The translations under genes and the position numbers were made by a program. A stretch of DNA of 64,000 bases from Martinezella lusitana (GTDB lineage Bacteria > Pseudomonadota > Alphaproteobacteria > Rhizobiales > Rhizobiaceae): NCBI RefSeq assembly GCF_900094565.1, contig NZ_FMAF01000001.1, forward strand, positions 248,001 to 312,000. Reading direction: 5' to 3'. Positions 46,479 to 54,979 of the stretch are shown here, piece after piece; position 1 is the first letter of the stretch, and each line of letters begins with the position of its first letter. Below the pieces are notes generated by a model. That model saw only the letters and a list, made by a program, of their open reading frames with translations. It did not search any database and had not been told where the DNA came from.

Positions 46479-47000
46479 TCTCGTCTCCATTTGCGTCTCG
46501 AGACGGATGAACTTGCGACTGATTTCACCCTGCCCGTCCTCAGAGCGGGCTAGCGCTTCTTCCAGTCCCAGCCTCATATTTTGGGCCAAGACGAAAGACA
46601 TTCACGCCTTCTCACGGTATTTACTGGACACCGTGGCATGGGTACCGGTTGTGGCTCCCATGCTAACTTTATTGACGACCGCATTCTGCAAATCACTGCT
46701 TTTGACCGAATTCAGACACAGCGCGGTTAACAGAATGCTAATCATCATCGCATTTCACCCTAGGCACGAGTCGTCATACCCTCATAACGCTGTGAAGGCG
46801 GGATTAGTTTCACCAGCCGATAAAAAATCACCGGAATCGGCTTGGTTATGAAACCCTGCAATATCATATCCTTAAGTGAATCATCGGCGCCGCTGGCGAA
46901 TAGGCAACCGACCATCGCGTTGCAAAAAAGCGTCACGCAAATATTATTTGCGCTCACAGAAAATTAACGTATTGTCAAAGCGAAAACTGAGGGCGACGCA
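46479..47000. other. AT-rich gap with a possible decayed receiver-like frame
   Basis: 522 bases. On the minus strand, 46760-46957 reads as a 65-codon GTG-start frame containing NAMVGCLFASGADDS and LQGFITKPIPVIF, which recalls the end of a response-regulator receiver (the conserved KP with preceding small residues). It lacks the phospho-acceptor half. The rest shows no feature. Confidence 0.3.
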
Positions 47001-47207
47001 ATGCATGCGACGGGCAATTCCGTCTTCTTACCTGAGGATGTCATGGTCCTGCGCGGGGCGCTCGATACATGGTGCACAGAGAAGCGGATCGATATCACAA
47101 GTGCTGAAGCCCAGCTCGCGGCCTCTGCGGCCATTGGCCTATTTCAGTCCGGCTACAATACCTCCGAAAAGCTGCTCGCCGCGCTGCGTGAGCAGAGAGG
47201 CATCTAG
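47001..47207 (+). CDS. Small conserved hypothetical protein (68 residues)
   Basis: ATG 47001 follows GAGGG by about nine bases. The sequence MHATGNSVFLPEDVMVLRGA, then TEKRIDITSAEAQLAASAAI and GLFQSGYNTSEKLLAALR, is helical and soluble. Proteins of this pattern occur in other rhizobia as hypothetical proteins. No domain assigned. Confidence 0.65.
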   Translation: MHATGNSVFLPEDVMVLRGALDTWCTEKRIDITSAEAQLAASAAIGLFQSGYNTSEKLLAALREQRGI

Positions 47208-47645
47208 GCAACTTCTTCCCAATTAGACTGTGATCGAAGCGAAACGCGCGGCTTCAGACAAGCCTGCAATGCTTTATGGCGACATGCCAAGCCAAACCCC
47301 TATAGGTTGAGCCGTCACATCAATGCCTCGCTGCGAATGCGTTTTTGCAGCAGGGTGATCCCCCTCGGCTGCAGCTTATCCGGCATAAATCCGGCCGATA
47401 TTCTCGCGCAAGCTTAACGCGCAATTTTTATTGGCATTTTAATAAAGTTTTCATCAACCATTAACCTTGCCGGCCTTAGTCTTCTGTAAAAGCCAGATAA
47501 GGACGACCGTGTCCAAACCCGTTTCGACAATCGCCGCCGAAGCCGTTCCCAACGGTAAAAGGGCGACCCGGCCCGGCCGGACAGAGGCGCGGTGGGGTAC
47601 AGGTCCAACAATCCGGCTCCCAGCGTTTTTGTTCTGCGTATCAGT
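47208..47645. other. Upstream region of the DUF2336 gene
   Basis: 438 bases. It holds an AT-rich segment with AACCAT (47456-47461) overlapping TTAACC (47461-47466), similar to CtrA half-sites. AAGGACGACC precedes a GTG at 47509 that opens a 70-codon frame (to 47721) overlapping the DUF2336 start in another phase; I do not trust that frame. Confidence 0.35.
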
Positions 47646-48665
47646 ATGGGTGTTGGCGTGCGTGACCGGTTTCGAGACCTCGAAGAACCTGCGACAGTCC
47701 GCAAGAAGGACGTGGTTCTAATGGCGACGATCACCAGCTTCGAGGGCATGAACCATCCGTCGAAATCGGAACTTCGCCAGTTTGCAGAACTCTTCACCCC
47801 GGTTTTCCAGGCATCGTCCGAAGAGGCAAAGCGGCAGGCCGTTGCCGCCCTTTCCCAATGTCCGACAGTGCCTCAAGCCGTCGCCCTGTTCATCGGTTGC
47901 CAGCCGATCGCGATCGCCGCTCCGTTCCTCACCAGCTCGCAGGCGATCGATGACGACACCCTCATCACCATTGCCCGCACGCAAGGGGCAGCGCATGCGC
48001 GGGCAATCGTCCGCCGGCCGTCCCTATCTCCCAAGGTCATCGACGCGCTTGTCGGCCTGCACCAGGCCGAGCCCGATCGCGGCATAACGACAGCGGACGC
48101 CCCGGCGAGGGAAGCAACGCCGAAGACCGACCCGCTGGAATCCGAACGGCTGTCGCGCGAAGAAGCATTGCGCCAGCAAATCAAGCAGGCCGCTCGTCAC
48201 CTGGCCCGCGACGATCAGGATCGCCTCGGTTTGCGCAGCCTCAGCGAAACGCAGGAAGCCCTGCTCGTACGTTTCGCGCGAGAACGCGATGCACTGCAGT
48301 TTGCCACCACATTGGCCGATGCGCTCTCCTCCAGCCGTTGGCTCACCGAGCGCATCATGATCGATACATCAGGCCAGCAGCTGGCGGTGACGCTGGTCAG
48401 CCTCGGCATGGGCCTCGCCGACGCCGTCTATTCGCTTGAGCGCTTCTATCCGCATCTTGCGGAGCGGCATGGCAGCGTCAGCCGCGCATGGCTGGTTCTG
48501 GATGGAATCGATACAGAGGAAAGCCAGGCAAGAGTGGATGCGTGGCGCCGCGCCGACAGCTATACTTATCTGCCACAGGACAATCCGGCCCCTCGCCCCG
48601 CCGAACCTCTCTTCGGCGCCAAGTCCGGTGCGATCCGGGAGCTGCGCGTGGTAGGCCGGCGATAG
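47646..48665 (+). CDS. DUF2336 domain-containing protein
   Basis: 339 residues if started at ATG 47646 (MGVGVRDRFRDLEEP); an ATG at 47721 with AAGGA ten bases upstream gives 314 residues beginning MATITSFEGMNHPS. The helical repeat domain DUF2336 is seen in SELRQFAELFTPVFQ, AKRQAVAALSQC and ARAIVRRPSLSPKVIDALV. Alphaproteobacterial members are cytoplasmic and of unknown function. It is convergent with the DUF1491 gene with a six-base gap. Confidence 0.8.
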   Translation: MGVGVRDRFRDLEEPATVRKKDVVLMATITSFEGMNHPSKSELRQFAELFTPVFQASSEEAKRQAVAALSQCPTVPQAVALFIGCQPIAIAAPFLTSSQAIDDDTLITIARTQGAAHARAIVRRPSLSPKVIDALVGLHQAEPDRGITTADAPAREATPKTDPLESERLSREEALRQQIKQAARHLARDDQDRLGLRSLSETQEALLVRFARERDALQFATTLADALSSSRWLTERIMIDTSGQQLAVTLVSLGMGLADAVYSLERFYPHLAERHGSVSRAWLVLDGIDTEESQARVDAWRRADSYTYLPQDNPAPRPAEPLFGAKSGAIRELRVVGRR

Positions 48666-48671
48666 CGGCCG

Positions 48672-49031
48672 TCAATCCAGAGGGTTGGGACGTTGGTCGA
48701 CGAGCGGGACGATATCAGCGATATCGTCGGTCTCCAGTTCGATGATCCATAGATCCGGATCGAATTTCAGCTCGCGATCGAGTGTCTGGCGAATCTCGGC
48801 GGCTTCCTTGCGATTGATGCGGATCTCGAACAGGCGGGCGCCGCTCTCCTCATCGTCAAAGAAGCTCTGCGGTGCCGGGGCATAGAGGGTCTCCGACCCG
48901 TCACGGAACCGTTGGCGGATGAAGATCGCTCCGGCCTGCTCCTCGCCCTTCCGCTCGACGGCGGCAAAATCGCCCCGAGCGAACAGACGTCGGGTCAAGG
49001 CGGACACAAAAATGTCGCTGCGCAATCTCAT
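48672..49031 (-). CDS. DUF1491 family protein
   Basis: 119 residues from ATG 49031 (MRLRSDIFVSALTRRLFA). Family features include ERKGEEQAGAIFIRQRF, RLFEIRINRKEAAEIRQTLD and FDPDLWIIELE. Small alphaproteobacterial protein of unknown function. It follows the peptidoglycan-binding protein gene on the same strand after 48 bases, so may be the third gene of the kinase operon. Confidence 0.85.
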   Translation of the reverse strand: MRLRSDIFVSALTRRLFARGDFAAVERKGEEQAGAIFIRQRFRDGSETLYAPAPQSFFDDEESGARLFEIRINRKEAAEIRQTLDRELKFDPDLWIIELETDDIADIVPLVDQRPNPLD

Positions 49032-49079
49032 GGCCGAGCTATAACGAGAAGCGGCCGGCGAAGCAATTGAACGCACGCG

Positions 49080-50111
49080 CTAAAGCGCGCCGATATCCTG
49101 CAGCTTCTTCAGGACGGCGATGTTCGGCTCGCCGGTTTCCGGCAGGCGATAATGCTTCTGGAACCGGCGGATGGCGGCCTTGGTCTGCTCGCCGGCGACG
49201 CCATCGACGCTGACGTTGCTGTAGGCGATGTTGCTCAGACCCTTCTGGATCTGCATCACCATGTTGACCTTGTCGACCGCATCGCTCGGCGTGGCCTTCG
49301 CAGCGACTGCGCCGGTCTTCATGTTTTTCTCGGCGTTCTGGATGGCGGCGGCAACCGGATCGATGGCTTGCGCGGTAGCCGACACATTGACGGGGCGCTC
49401 CGCAGGAACGGTAGCAACATTCGTCTTGCGGGCAGGCACAGCGCCGGCATTGGCCGCCTTCAGCGCGGCCAGGAGCTCGGGTGTGGGCGCGCCCGTCTGG
49501 GCCAGGCCGGACGCCTCCTGGAAAAACAGAATGGCAGCGGTCGTGCGGGATCCGGTAACGCCGTCGGCTGCGCCATCATAAAGACCATGGCGGATGAGTT
49601 CGGCCTGCACGTCGGCAACCAGCTTCGATGGCGTGGCGGCCGGCGCTTGCCCGGCGGTCGGGCTCGCCGCCTGGCCCGCCGCGGCAGAAGGCGTGGAACC
49701 GGTTGTGGAAGCCTGTCGCTCGATGCGGAATGTCGTGACATTGCCGGCATCGGCCTGCTGCGCATGCAGGAACGACTTGCGGCCGGGGATCTGATAGGGA
49801 GCGCCAGGATCGCGGGTACGCAGCAAGGGCGACGGATGCGCGCCTGGCTGATACCAAAGCGCATTGGCGGTTACAAAGCCGAAAACCCCGAGGAAGAGAG
49901 CAACACCGCCCGCGATTGCCGGATGCCTGCCGACCGCACCGCCGACCAGACCGGCAAGAGCACCCGCGCCGCGCAGCCCAAGGCCGCCCAACGCGGCGCC
50001 GCCGCGCAGGCCGAGGCTGCCCACGGCAACCGCTCCACGAGAAGCGAAGCCGGGCTGCTTGCGCTTGCCCTTACCTCTTCCCTTAGGCGATTTTCGCTTT
50101 TGCGGGGCCAT
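49080..50111 (-). CDS. Membrane-anchored peptidoglycan-binding domain protein
   Basis: 343 residues. A lysine/arginine-rich start (about 1-20) and glycine-rich repeats (SLGLRGGAALGGLGLRGAG) precede one membrane helix (about 67-85), giving a periplasmic C-terminus. Two PG_binding_1 units are seen: VQAELIRHGLYDGAADGV (about 166-215) and the C-terminal IQKGLSNIAYSNVSVDGVAG (about 285-340). Its first 29 bases overlap the 3' end of the upstream sensor kinase gene, so expression is tightly coupled. Role unknown; the two may act together at the cell wall. Confidence 0.85.
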   Translation of the reverse strand: MAPQKRKSPKGRGKGKRKQPGFASRGAVAVGSLGLRGGAALGGLGLRGAGALAGLVGGAVGRHPAIAGGVALFLGVFGFVTANALWYQPGAHPSPLLRTRDPGAPYQIPGRKSFLHAQQADAGNVTTFRIERQASTTGSTPSAAAGQAASPTAGQAPAATPSKLVADVQAELIRHGLYDGAADGVTGSRTTAAILFFQEASGLAQTGAPTPELLAALKAANAGAVPARKTNVATVPAERPVNVSATAQAIDPVAAAIQNAEKNMKTGAVAAKATPSDAVDKVNMVMQIQKGLSNIAYSNVSVDGVAGEQTKAAIRRFQKHYRLPETGEPNIAVLKKLQDIGAL

Positions 50112-51660
50112 TCATCTCTTCCTCGTTTCGCCTTTCATTCGTCTCCATAGTATGTTTCAGGCGCGGCGGAAAATCGACGGGGCGATTGGCATCCACAGAC
50201 TGTTGTGTCGTCAAGGCGGCCGAACCGTCGAACGGAATAAGGATTGTGATCACCGTGCCCTCGCCTGGTGCGCTGGCGATCGAGAAGCTTCCGCCGTGCA
50301 ACGCCACCAGTCCCTTGACCAGCGACAGGCCGAGGCCGGTGCCGGCGTAGCGGCGCGTATAATCGTTCTGGATCTGCACGAAAGGCTGCCCGAGCGAGGC
50401 CAGCCGCTCGCTTGCGATGCCGATCCCGGTATCGCCGACCGAGAGCTTCAGCATCCCGTCCGCCAATGCCGCATCGACGGTGACGGCGCCGCCCGCATCG
50501 GTGAACTTGATCGCATTGCCGACGAGATTGATCAGAATCTGCTGGAGAGCACGCTGGTCGGCGACGATCTCGCCGAGGCCGCGCTGAACGCGGCTCGTCA
50601 AGGTCAGCCCCTTTTCCTTCGCTTGCAGCGCCAGCATGGCTTCGCATGCGGCAATGGAGTCCTCGATCGGGAAGGGCTCAAGCATAAGCTCATAGCGCCC
50701 GGCCTCGATCTTGCTCATATCGAGCATGGTATTGACCACGGACAACAAGTGCGCGCCGGACTGGCGGATCAGGCCGACATATTCCCGCTGCCGATTGTTC
50801 GCCAGCTTGCCGAAATATTCGCCGCCGAGAATATCGGAGAAGCCGAGGATCGCATTGAGCGGCGTCCGCAACTCGTGGCTGACGGCGGCAAGGAAGCTTG
50901 ACTTGGCGTCATTGGCCGATTGCGCCTCGGCGGTCTTGCGCGCGGCATCCTCGCGAAGCTGCTTATCCTGCGAGATATCCCGCAGCTGGCCGACGATCGT
51001 CGTCAATCGGCCTTCGCCGTCGCGTCGTGCCGTCAGCTCCATGCGGACATGGACGAACTGCTCATCCCCGCCCATGACGGTCGAGCGTTCCAGGCGCAGG
51101 TCTACGCCGAATGCATCGCGGCCCTGACGCAGCACATCGACCGCCTGCAGAAAAAGGATCCGGTCCGAAACATGAATCTGTTCGATGAAGCCGCGACCGG
51201 TCGGGTCCCGCATCCAGCTCAGGAATTCCGCGCGATCGCGGCCGCCAACCGTAGTCACATTGCCTTGTGGATCGAGCAGTAGGACGAGCCCGAAAGCGGC
51301 TTCGAGCATCAAGTCATGATGCTCGACGATGACCGCCTCGGTGGTTTGGGAATTAGGTCTCTGGCGCGACAGCGCGATGCTGCCGACGGCCGAAAACAGG
51401 AAAGCGGCGCAAACGGTGGCGACGCCTGCGGGCAGTGCCACGGCCGGGCTTGTGACAAATGAAAGCCCGATCGGAACCGCAAAGAGAGCCACGGATGAGG
51501 CAAGCGCAAGCCGGCGCAGGATCGCCAGTTCCTGCCCACGGACTTCGCTATTCCCGTTCGTCCGGGAGAGCCAGCTTCCGCCTACCCGGTCTACGAAGGC
51601 TCCAGCCCCGACAGTCATGTTACTCAATACGCGCACACTACAACCCGTCAAAACGGTCAC
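50083..51660 (-). CDS. PdhS/DivJ-type sensor histidine kinase (probable DivJ)
   Basis: 525 residues from GTG 51660, with GAGG eight bases upstream. Two N-terminal membrane helices (about 47-90) with little periplasmic sequence, a PAS domain (about 110-225; ERSTVMGGDEQFVHVRMEL), the H-box AVSHELRTPLNAILGFSDIL, LLSVVNTMLDMSKIEAGRYEL and the ATPase motif RYAGTGLGLSLVKGLVALHGG. The DHp helix is of the class that interacts with DivK, and the position near mucR fits DivJ of Sinorhizobium as I recall it. The exact identity with DivJ is inference. Confidence 0.85.
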   Translation of the reverse strand: MTVLTGCSVRVLSNMTVGAGAFVDRVGGSWLSRTNGNSEVRGQELAILRRLALASSVALFAVPIGLSFVTSPAVALPAGVATVCAAFLFSAVGSIALSRQRPNSQTTEAVIVEHHDLMLEAAFGLVLLLDPQGNVTTVGGRDRAEFLSWMRDPTGRGFIEQIHVSDRILFLQAVDVLRQGRDAFGVDLRLERSTVMGGDEQFVHVRMELTARRDGEGRLTTIVGQLRDISQDKQLREDAARKTAEAQSANDAKSSFLAAVSHELRTPLNAILGFSDILGGEYFGKLANNRQREYVGLIRQSGAHLLSVVNTMLDMSKIEAGRYELMLEPFPIEDSIAACEAMLALQAKEKGLTLTSRVQRGLGEIVADQRALQQILINLVGNAIKFTDAGGAVTVDAALADGMLKLSVGDTGIGIASERLASLGQPFVQIQNDYTRRYAGTGLGLSLVKGLVALHGGSFSIASAPGEGTVITILIPFDGSAALTTQQSVDANRPVDFPPRLKHTMETNERRNEEEMNGPAKAKIA

Positions 51661-52088
51661 TTATTGGACCTCACAATAGGCTCTGGCGACTTAAGGAAAG
51701 AATAAAGGAAAGCCCCGCCGGTCGGCCGAAAAAGCTCCAAAATCCCGTTTTGGCGCAGAATGCGGGACCTTTGTTTTTTGTGGTTAACAGCGGGTAAGCA
51801 ACGGATTTTATTTAGATTTCCGTCGTGCGTTAACTTTTGCGACAGGGCCTGTGGCCGCAAAGCCCTGCATATCAGGCGGATAGGGCGAGACATGCTTAAC
51901 AGCAATCGCTACAATTTGATCTAAATGCGGTTCGAATTCGGAAAGCTAAAATTTGAATCAAATTAGCCGAAAATGCCGAGGAGTTTTGAAAAGTGATGTT
52001 GTCCTCTGCCGGATAGGGTTCGAGCCACATCGGACAGACAAGTCCGAATCGGCGACCGAGCCGGATGACAGAGAAAGTGGGCAAGGAA
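51661..52088. other. Divergent gap between the DivJ-like kinase and DUF5330 genes
   Basis: 428 bases, AT-rich. It contains several TTAAC motifs (about 51783, 51829, 51897), of which GGTTAACAGCGGGTAAG resembles a partial CtrA box, CAGGGC/GCCCTG at about 51844-51868, and the strong hairpin at 51937-51971. Confidence 0.4.
51937..51971. repeat. Interrupted 15-pair hairpin
   Basis: TTCGG, GCTAA and TTTGA pair in order with TCAAA, TTAGC and CCGAA, leaving AAA and AA bulges on the left arm. The structure is AT-rich with no following U-tract, about 118 bases before DUF5330. It may be an operator or mRNA leader element. Confidence 0.45.
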
Positions 52089-52553
52089 ATGTGGTTTCTC
52101 ATTAGAACAGGGTTCTGGTTCTCGCTGGTTCTCATGTTCCTGCCGATCTTCGCGAAGCCCGAGGGCGACCCCCGCCCGGCGGGAGAGCCGACCGTGCAGG
52201 TCTCCGACGCGCTTTCGGCCGCCACAGGCGTCGTCCAATATGTCGGCGCGATGTGCTCCGAGAAGCCGGATGTCTGCATGAAGGGCGGTGAAACACTGAC
52301 GGCCCTCGGTTATCAGGCCCGCGACGGCGCACGCGTCGCCTACGACATGCTCGGGCGCCACTTCAAGGATCAGTCTTCAAATTCTTCCGTCAACACTGCG
52401 GCAGCGCGCGTGAGCCCCGAACAGGTCGCCGCCACGACGCAACCGATGCCCGTCAAGCGCGTCATCGGCACCGAAACCGCCGACGTGTTGATCACCGGCA
52501 CGGTCAAGCTGCCCTCTTCCGTGCCGCTGCCGATGCCGCGTCCGCGAACCTGA
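52089..52553 (+). CDS. DUF5330 family exported/membrane-anchored protein
   Basis: 154 residues from ATG 52089 (MWFLIRTGFWFSLVLMFLPIF), which is the usual family start; an ATG at 52065 adds eight residues. A single N-terminal hydrophobic segment (2-21) is followed by TVQVSDALSAATGVVQYVGAM and a cysteine pair MCSEKPDVC, then a proline-rich tail ending PLPMPRPRT. Alphaproteobacterial protein of unknown function, probably periplasmic. Confidence 0.75.
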   Translation: MWFLIRTGFWFSLVLMFLPIFAKPEGDPRPAGEPTVQVSDALSAATGVVQYVGAMCSEKPDVCMKGGETLTALGYQARDGARVAYDMLGRHFKDQSSNSSVNTAAARVSPEQVAATTQPMPVKRVIGTETADVLITGTVKLPSSVPLPMPRPRT

Positions 52554-52681
52554 CGCCTTTTCTTTGGCCCACCTTGCGCGCCGCAGTCTCGATAGGCCAG
52601 CGGCGTTCTTTTTATCCGCGGGTTCAAATCGCCCGTCGTTTCGCCTATATCCAAAGTCGATGGACAAATTGGATCGATATG

Positions 52682-53104
52682 ATGGCAACGCTTGACAAGA
52701 TCATCGAGGACTTTTCCTTCCTGGACGACTGGGAGGATCGCTACCGCTACGTGATCGAGCTCGGCAAGGCGCTGCCTGATCTACCGGAAGATAAACGGAC
52801 GCTGGAAAATAAGGTGCAGGGCTGCGCCAGTCAGGTCTGGCTCGTGACGCATGCGTCCGGCGACCCTGAAAATCCGGTCCTGACGTTCGAGGGAGATTCC
52901 GACGCACATATCGTGCGCGGGCTGGTGGCGATCGTGCTTGCCATTTATTCCGGCAAACCGGCGTCCGAAATTGCCGCGCTCGATGCGCTCGATGTCTTCG
53001 GCAAGATCGACCTCGTCGAACATCTCTCCTCGCAGCGCGCCAATGGACTGCGCTCCATGATCAAGCGCATCCGCGAAGAAGCCCGCGTGAGAGCCGCAGC
53101 ATAG
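52682..53104 (+). CDS. sufE: Cysteine desulfuration protein SufE
   Basis: 140 residues (ATG 52682; an adjoining ATG at 52679 is equivalent). The active-site cysteine is C48 in ENKVQGCASQVWL, preceded by the conserved LDDWEDRYRYVIELGKALPDLP. It accepts persulfide sulfur from SufS for iron-sulfur cluster assembly. It is monocistronic here with a strong terminator 26 bases after its stop, away from any suf operon. Confidence 0.95.
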   Translation: MATLDKIIEDFSFLDDWEDRYRYVIELGKALPDLPEDKRTLENKVQGCASQVWLVTHASGDPENPVLTFEGDSDAHIVRGLVAIVLAIYSGKPASEIAALDALDVFGKIDLVEHLSSQRANGLRSMIKRIREEARVRAAA

Positions 53105-53130
53105 GCCCGGCTGGCGTCACGATGATAGAC

Positions 53131-53156
53131 AAAACCCGGCTCGCAAGCCGGGTTTT
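53131..53156 (+). terminator. Intrinsic terminator after sufE
   Basis: AAAACCCGGCT (53131-53141) pairs exactly with AGCCGGGTTTT (53146-53156) around CGCA and is followed by T residues. It is a classic Rho-independent terminator and could work for both strands. Confidence 0.92.
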
Positions 53157-53169
53157 TCTGCAGACTAGC

Positions 53170-53272
53170 TAGGGCGGTTACGCGTCTCACGGAATCGCCC
53201 AACCGCCCTACGTGATTGTTATTGCGCAATTCCGGACGGAAAACCGCTACACACTTTTCCTGAAATCGCTCC
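53170..53272. repeat. RIME1-like intergenic repeat, copy 2
   Basis: TAGGGCGGTT (53170-53179) pairs with AACCGCCCTA (53201-53210). The second palindrome is partly decayed, with GCAATTCCGG near 53226 and CTGAAATCGCTC near 53260. The core GGACGGAAAACCGCTAC is shared with copy 1 at 11802. It lies between the sufE terminator and the mucR stop. Confidence 0.75.
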
Positions 53273-53279
53273 TGGGCGC

Positions 53280-53711
53280 TTAACGAGTGCCGCGCTTGCG
53301 ACGCTGGCCGAGACCCATTTCCTTCGCAAGCCGTGAACGTGCTTCCGCGTAGGCTGGCGCCACCATCGGGTAGTCAGCCGCCAGATCCCATTTCTCGCGA
53401 TATTCTTCAGGCGAGAGACCATGATGGGTCATCAGGTGACGCTTCAGCGACTTGAAGCTGCCGCCGCATTCCAAACAAGTGATTTGATCATCCTGTACAG
53501 ATTTGCGAACGGATACGGCCGGCTTCTGCTTTTCAACCACGGTAACGGCAGGAGCCGGAGCCGAGGTGCTGCTCAAGGCGGAATGTACGTCGGAAATCAG
53601 ATTCGGAAGGTCGCTGACCGGGACGACATGGTTGCTGACATAAGCCGCGACTATATCGGCTGTCAGCTCAACCAGTAACTCGTGCCCATTGCCAAGGGCC
53701 GTATCTGTCAT
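53280..53711 (-). CDS. mucR: MucR/Ros family zinc-finger transcriptional regulator
   Basis: 143 residues from ATG 53711, with AGGAG six bases upstream. The N-terminal oligomerisation region [20 protein letters not shown] precedes the C2H2-type finger [19 protein letters not shown] (C79, C82, H92, H96/H97), then [21 protein letters not shown] and the basic tail GQRRKRGTR. MucR is an H-NS-like silencer that controls exopolysaccharide, motility and cell-cycle genes in rhizobia and represses itself. The AT-rich upstream region suits autoregulation. Confidence 0.95.
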   Translation of the reverse strand: MTDTALGNGHELLVELTADIVAAYVSNHVVPVSDLPNLISDVHSALSSTSAPAPAVTVVEKQKPAVSVRKSVQDDQITCLECGGSFKSLKRHLMTHHGLSPEEYREKWDLAADYPMVAPAYAEARSRLAKEMGLGQRRKRGTR

Positions 53712-54239
53712 TTTGTTCTCCTGTTCATCGGCTTGCCTGCTGGCCGCGCCTCCATCGAGCGCGCAAGGCACAGCATTGCTGTATAAACCGCGCGGAGCCC
53801 CGGAAATCATATCGATTCCAAGTCTCGTTGCGCCAGGCAATCCGCACTAACGCATTGCCCGCATTCGTAGCAGCCTCCAGCAAAAAGCGGTGCTTTACGC
53901 CACGTTTCTTATCGCGTGAAATCCACCCCTAGACGTCATGCGACGAAAACCGCTTCTATACCGTCTGATGTCAGAATTAGTGATTAGGGAGAATGATCCC
54001 CAATCATTAACCGGAAGAAAGCTTTGTTCAGCTTTGCTCCAAAGAAAGATCAAAGCATCGAGAACTTATACCCGGTCGAGACTAACTCAACATCAAAACT
54101 CTACTTGAATCTGAATTAGCACTCTTTACCCAAATGTCCAGTTTTTAATCCCATCATTTCTTCTCAAAAATCTCATCTATTAAAAATAGATAACTAAAGA
54201 GGCGAACATGTATTGCTTTTCCGACAATCTTTGCGTTTG
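53712..54239. other. AT-rich mucR upstream region
   Basis: 528 bases, markedly AT-rich from about 53930. It includes the near-palindrome TGATTAGGG (53981-53989)/CCCCAATCA (53998-54006) and many TA steps, as expected for MucR-bound DNA. An 11-codon frame at 54208-54243 ([11 protein letters not shown]) has AGAGG five bases upstream. No RNA gene was recognised. Confidence 0.45.
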
Positions 54240-54602
54240 TTAGCGCCTTGTTTTGGACAGGCGCTTCGGCATTTGTCCCGTCAACGGTTCGTCTCTCACC
54301 GAGGGCAAAGTCAACCGATGACCGGCCTTATGTGCCGCGCGTGCAAGAAGATGCGCCGAAATCGGCGCGGTCAGCACGAAGAAGACGAAACCTGCCAAGG
54401 CACGGGCCAATATCGATAAGTCCTGCGAATGAATACCGACTGCAAGTAGCAAAAGACCGGAACCAACAGTTCCGGCTTTCGACGCGGCATGCATGCGGCT
54501 GTAGAGATCGGGCAGACGAACGATACCGATCGCAGCGATCAGCGAGAATAGTGCGCCGGCCAACAGCAGAGCGGCAACAATGACAGCCCAGAACAATTCC
54601 AC
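54240..54602 (-). CDS. phaG: Multisubunit cation/proton antiporter subunit G
   Basis: 120 residues with three hydrophobic helices, typical of MnhG/MrpG/Pha[33 protein letters not shown] and [19 protein letters not shown]. Last gene of the seven-gene pha operon. The complex exchanges Na+ or K+ for H+ at the inner membrane and aids alkaline tolerance. Its start touches the phaF stop by one base. Confidence 0.93.
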   Translation of the reverse strand: MELFWAVIVAALLLAGALFSLIAAIGIVRLPDLYSRMHAASKAGTVGSGLLLLAVGIHSQDLSILARALAGFVFFVLTAPISAHLLARAAHKAGHRLTLPSVRDEPLTGQMPKRLSKTRR

Positions 54603-54979
54603 TACCGCCCTCCCTTCTGCCGACGACTATTCTTGCGGGTTTTCTTGCCCTGCTGCGCGTTGCCACCGTCCCGCGCCACATGAGGTTGCACCGGCACTTT
54701 GGACTGCGCGTGCGTGAGGATGAAACGGGCAAAGGCAACGGTAGCAAGAAAGCCGACAAGGCCAAGCGAAATGGCGATATCGATATAGAGCGTGAAGCCG
54801 GTTTTGATGGCGATGACGGCGATGAAGCCGATGGCAACCGCCACCAGCATGTCGAGCGCCAGAACACGATCCGGCAGTGTCGGGCCGGCGACCACGCGAT
54901 AGACGGTCAGCAAAAAGGCGATGCTCAGAATGCCGAGCGCCACCATAGCGGCGGCCGAAACGATGGATGCGGCGATCAT
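54602..54979 (-). CDS. phaF: Multisubunit cation/proton antiporter subunit F
   Basis: 125 residues from ATG 54979 ([12 protein letters not shown]), overlapping the phaE stop by four bases. Three helices; the family motif [20 protein letters not shown] is present. The C-terminal tail is unusually long and basic ([17 protein letters not shown]). Confidence 0.92.
   Translation of the reverse strand: MIAASIVSAAAMVALGILSIAFLLTVYRVVAGPTLPDRVLALDMLVAVAIGFIAVIAIKTGFTLYIDIAISLGLVGFLATVAFARFILTHAQSKVPVQPHVARDGGNAQQGKKTRKNSRRQKGGR

Noticed and set aside
47509..47721. 70-codon frame with AAGGACGACC before a GTG start and a hydrophobic segment
   Set aside because: It overlaps the DUF2336 start in another phase; the DUF2336 phase has better coding character there. 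Kept as an uncertainty rather than a gene.
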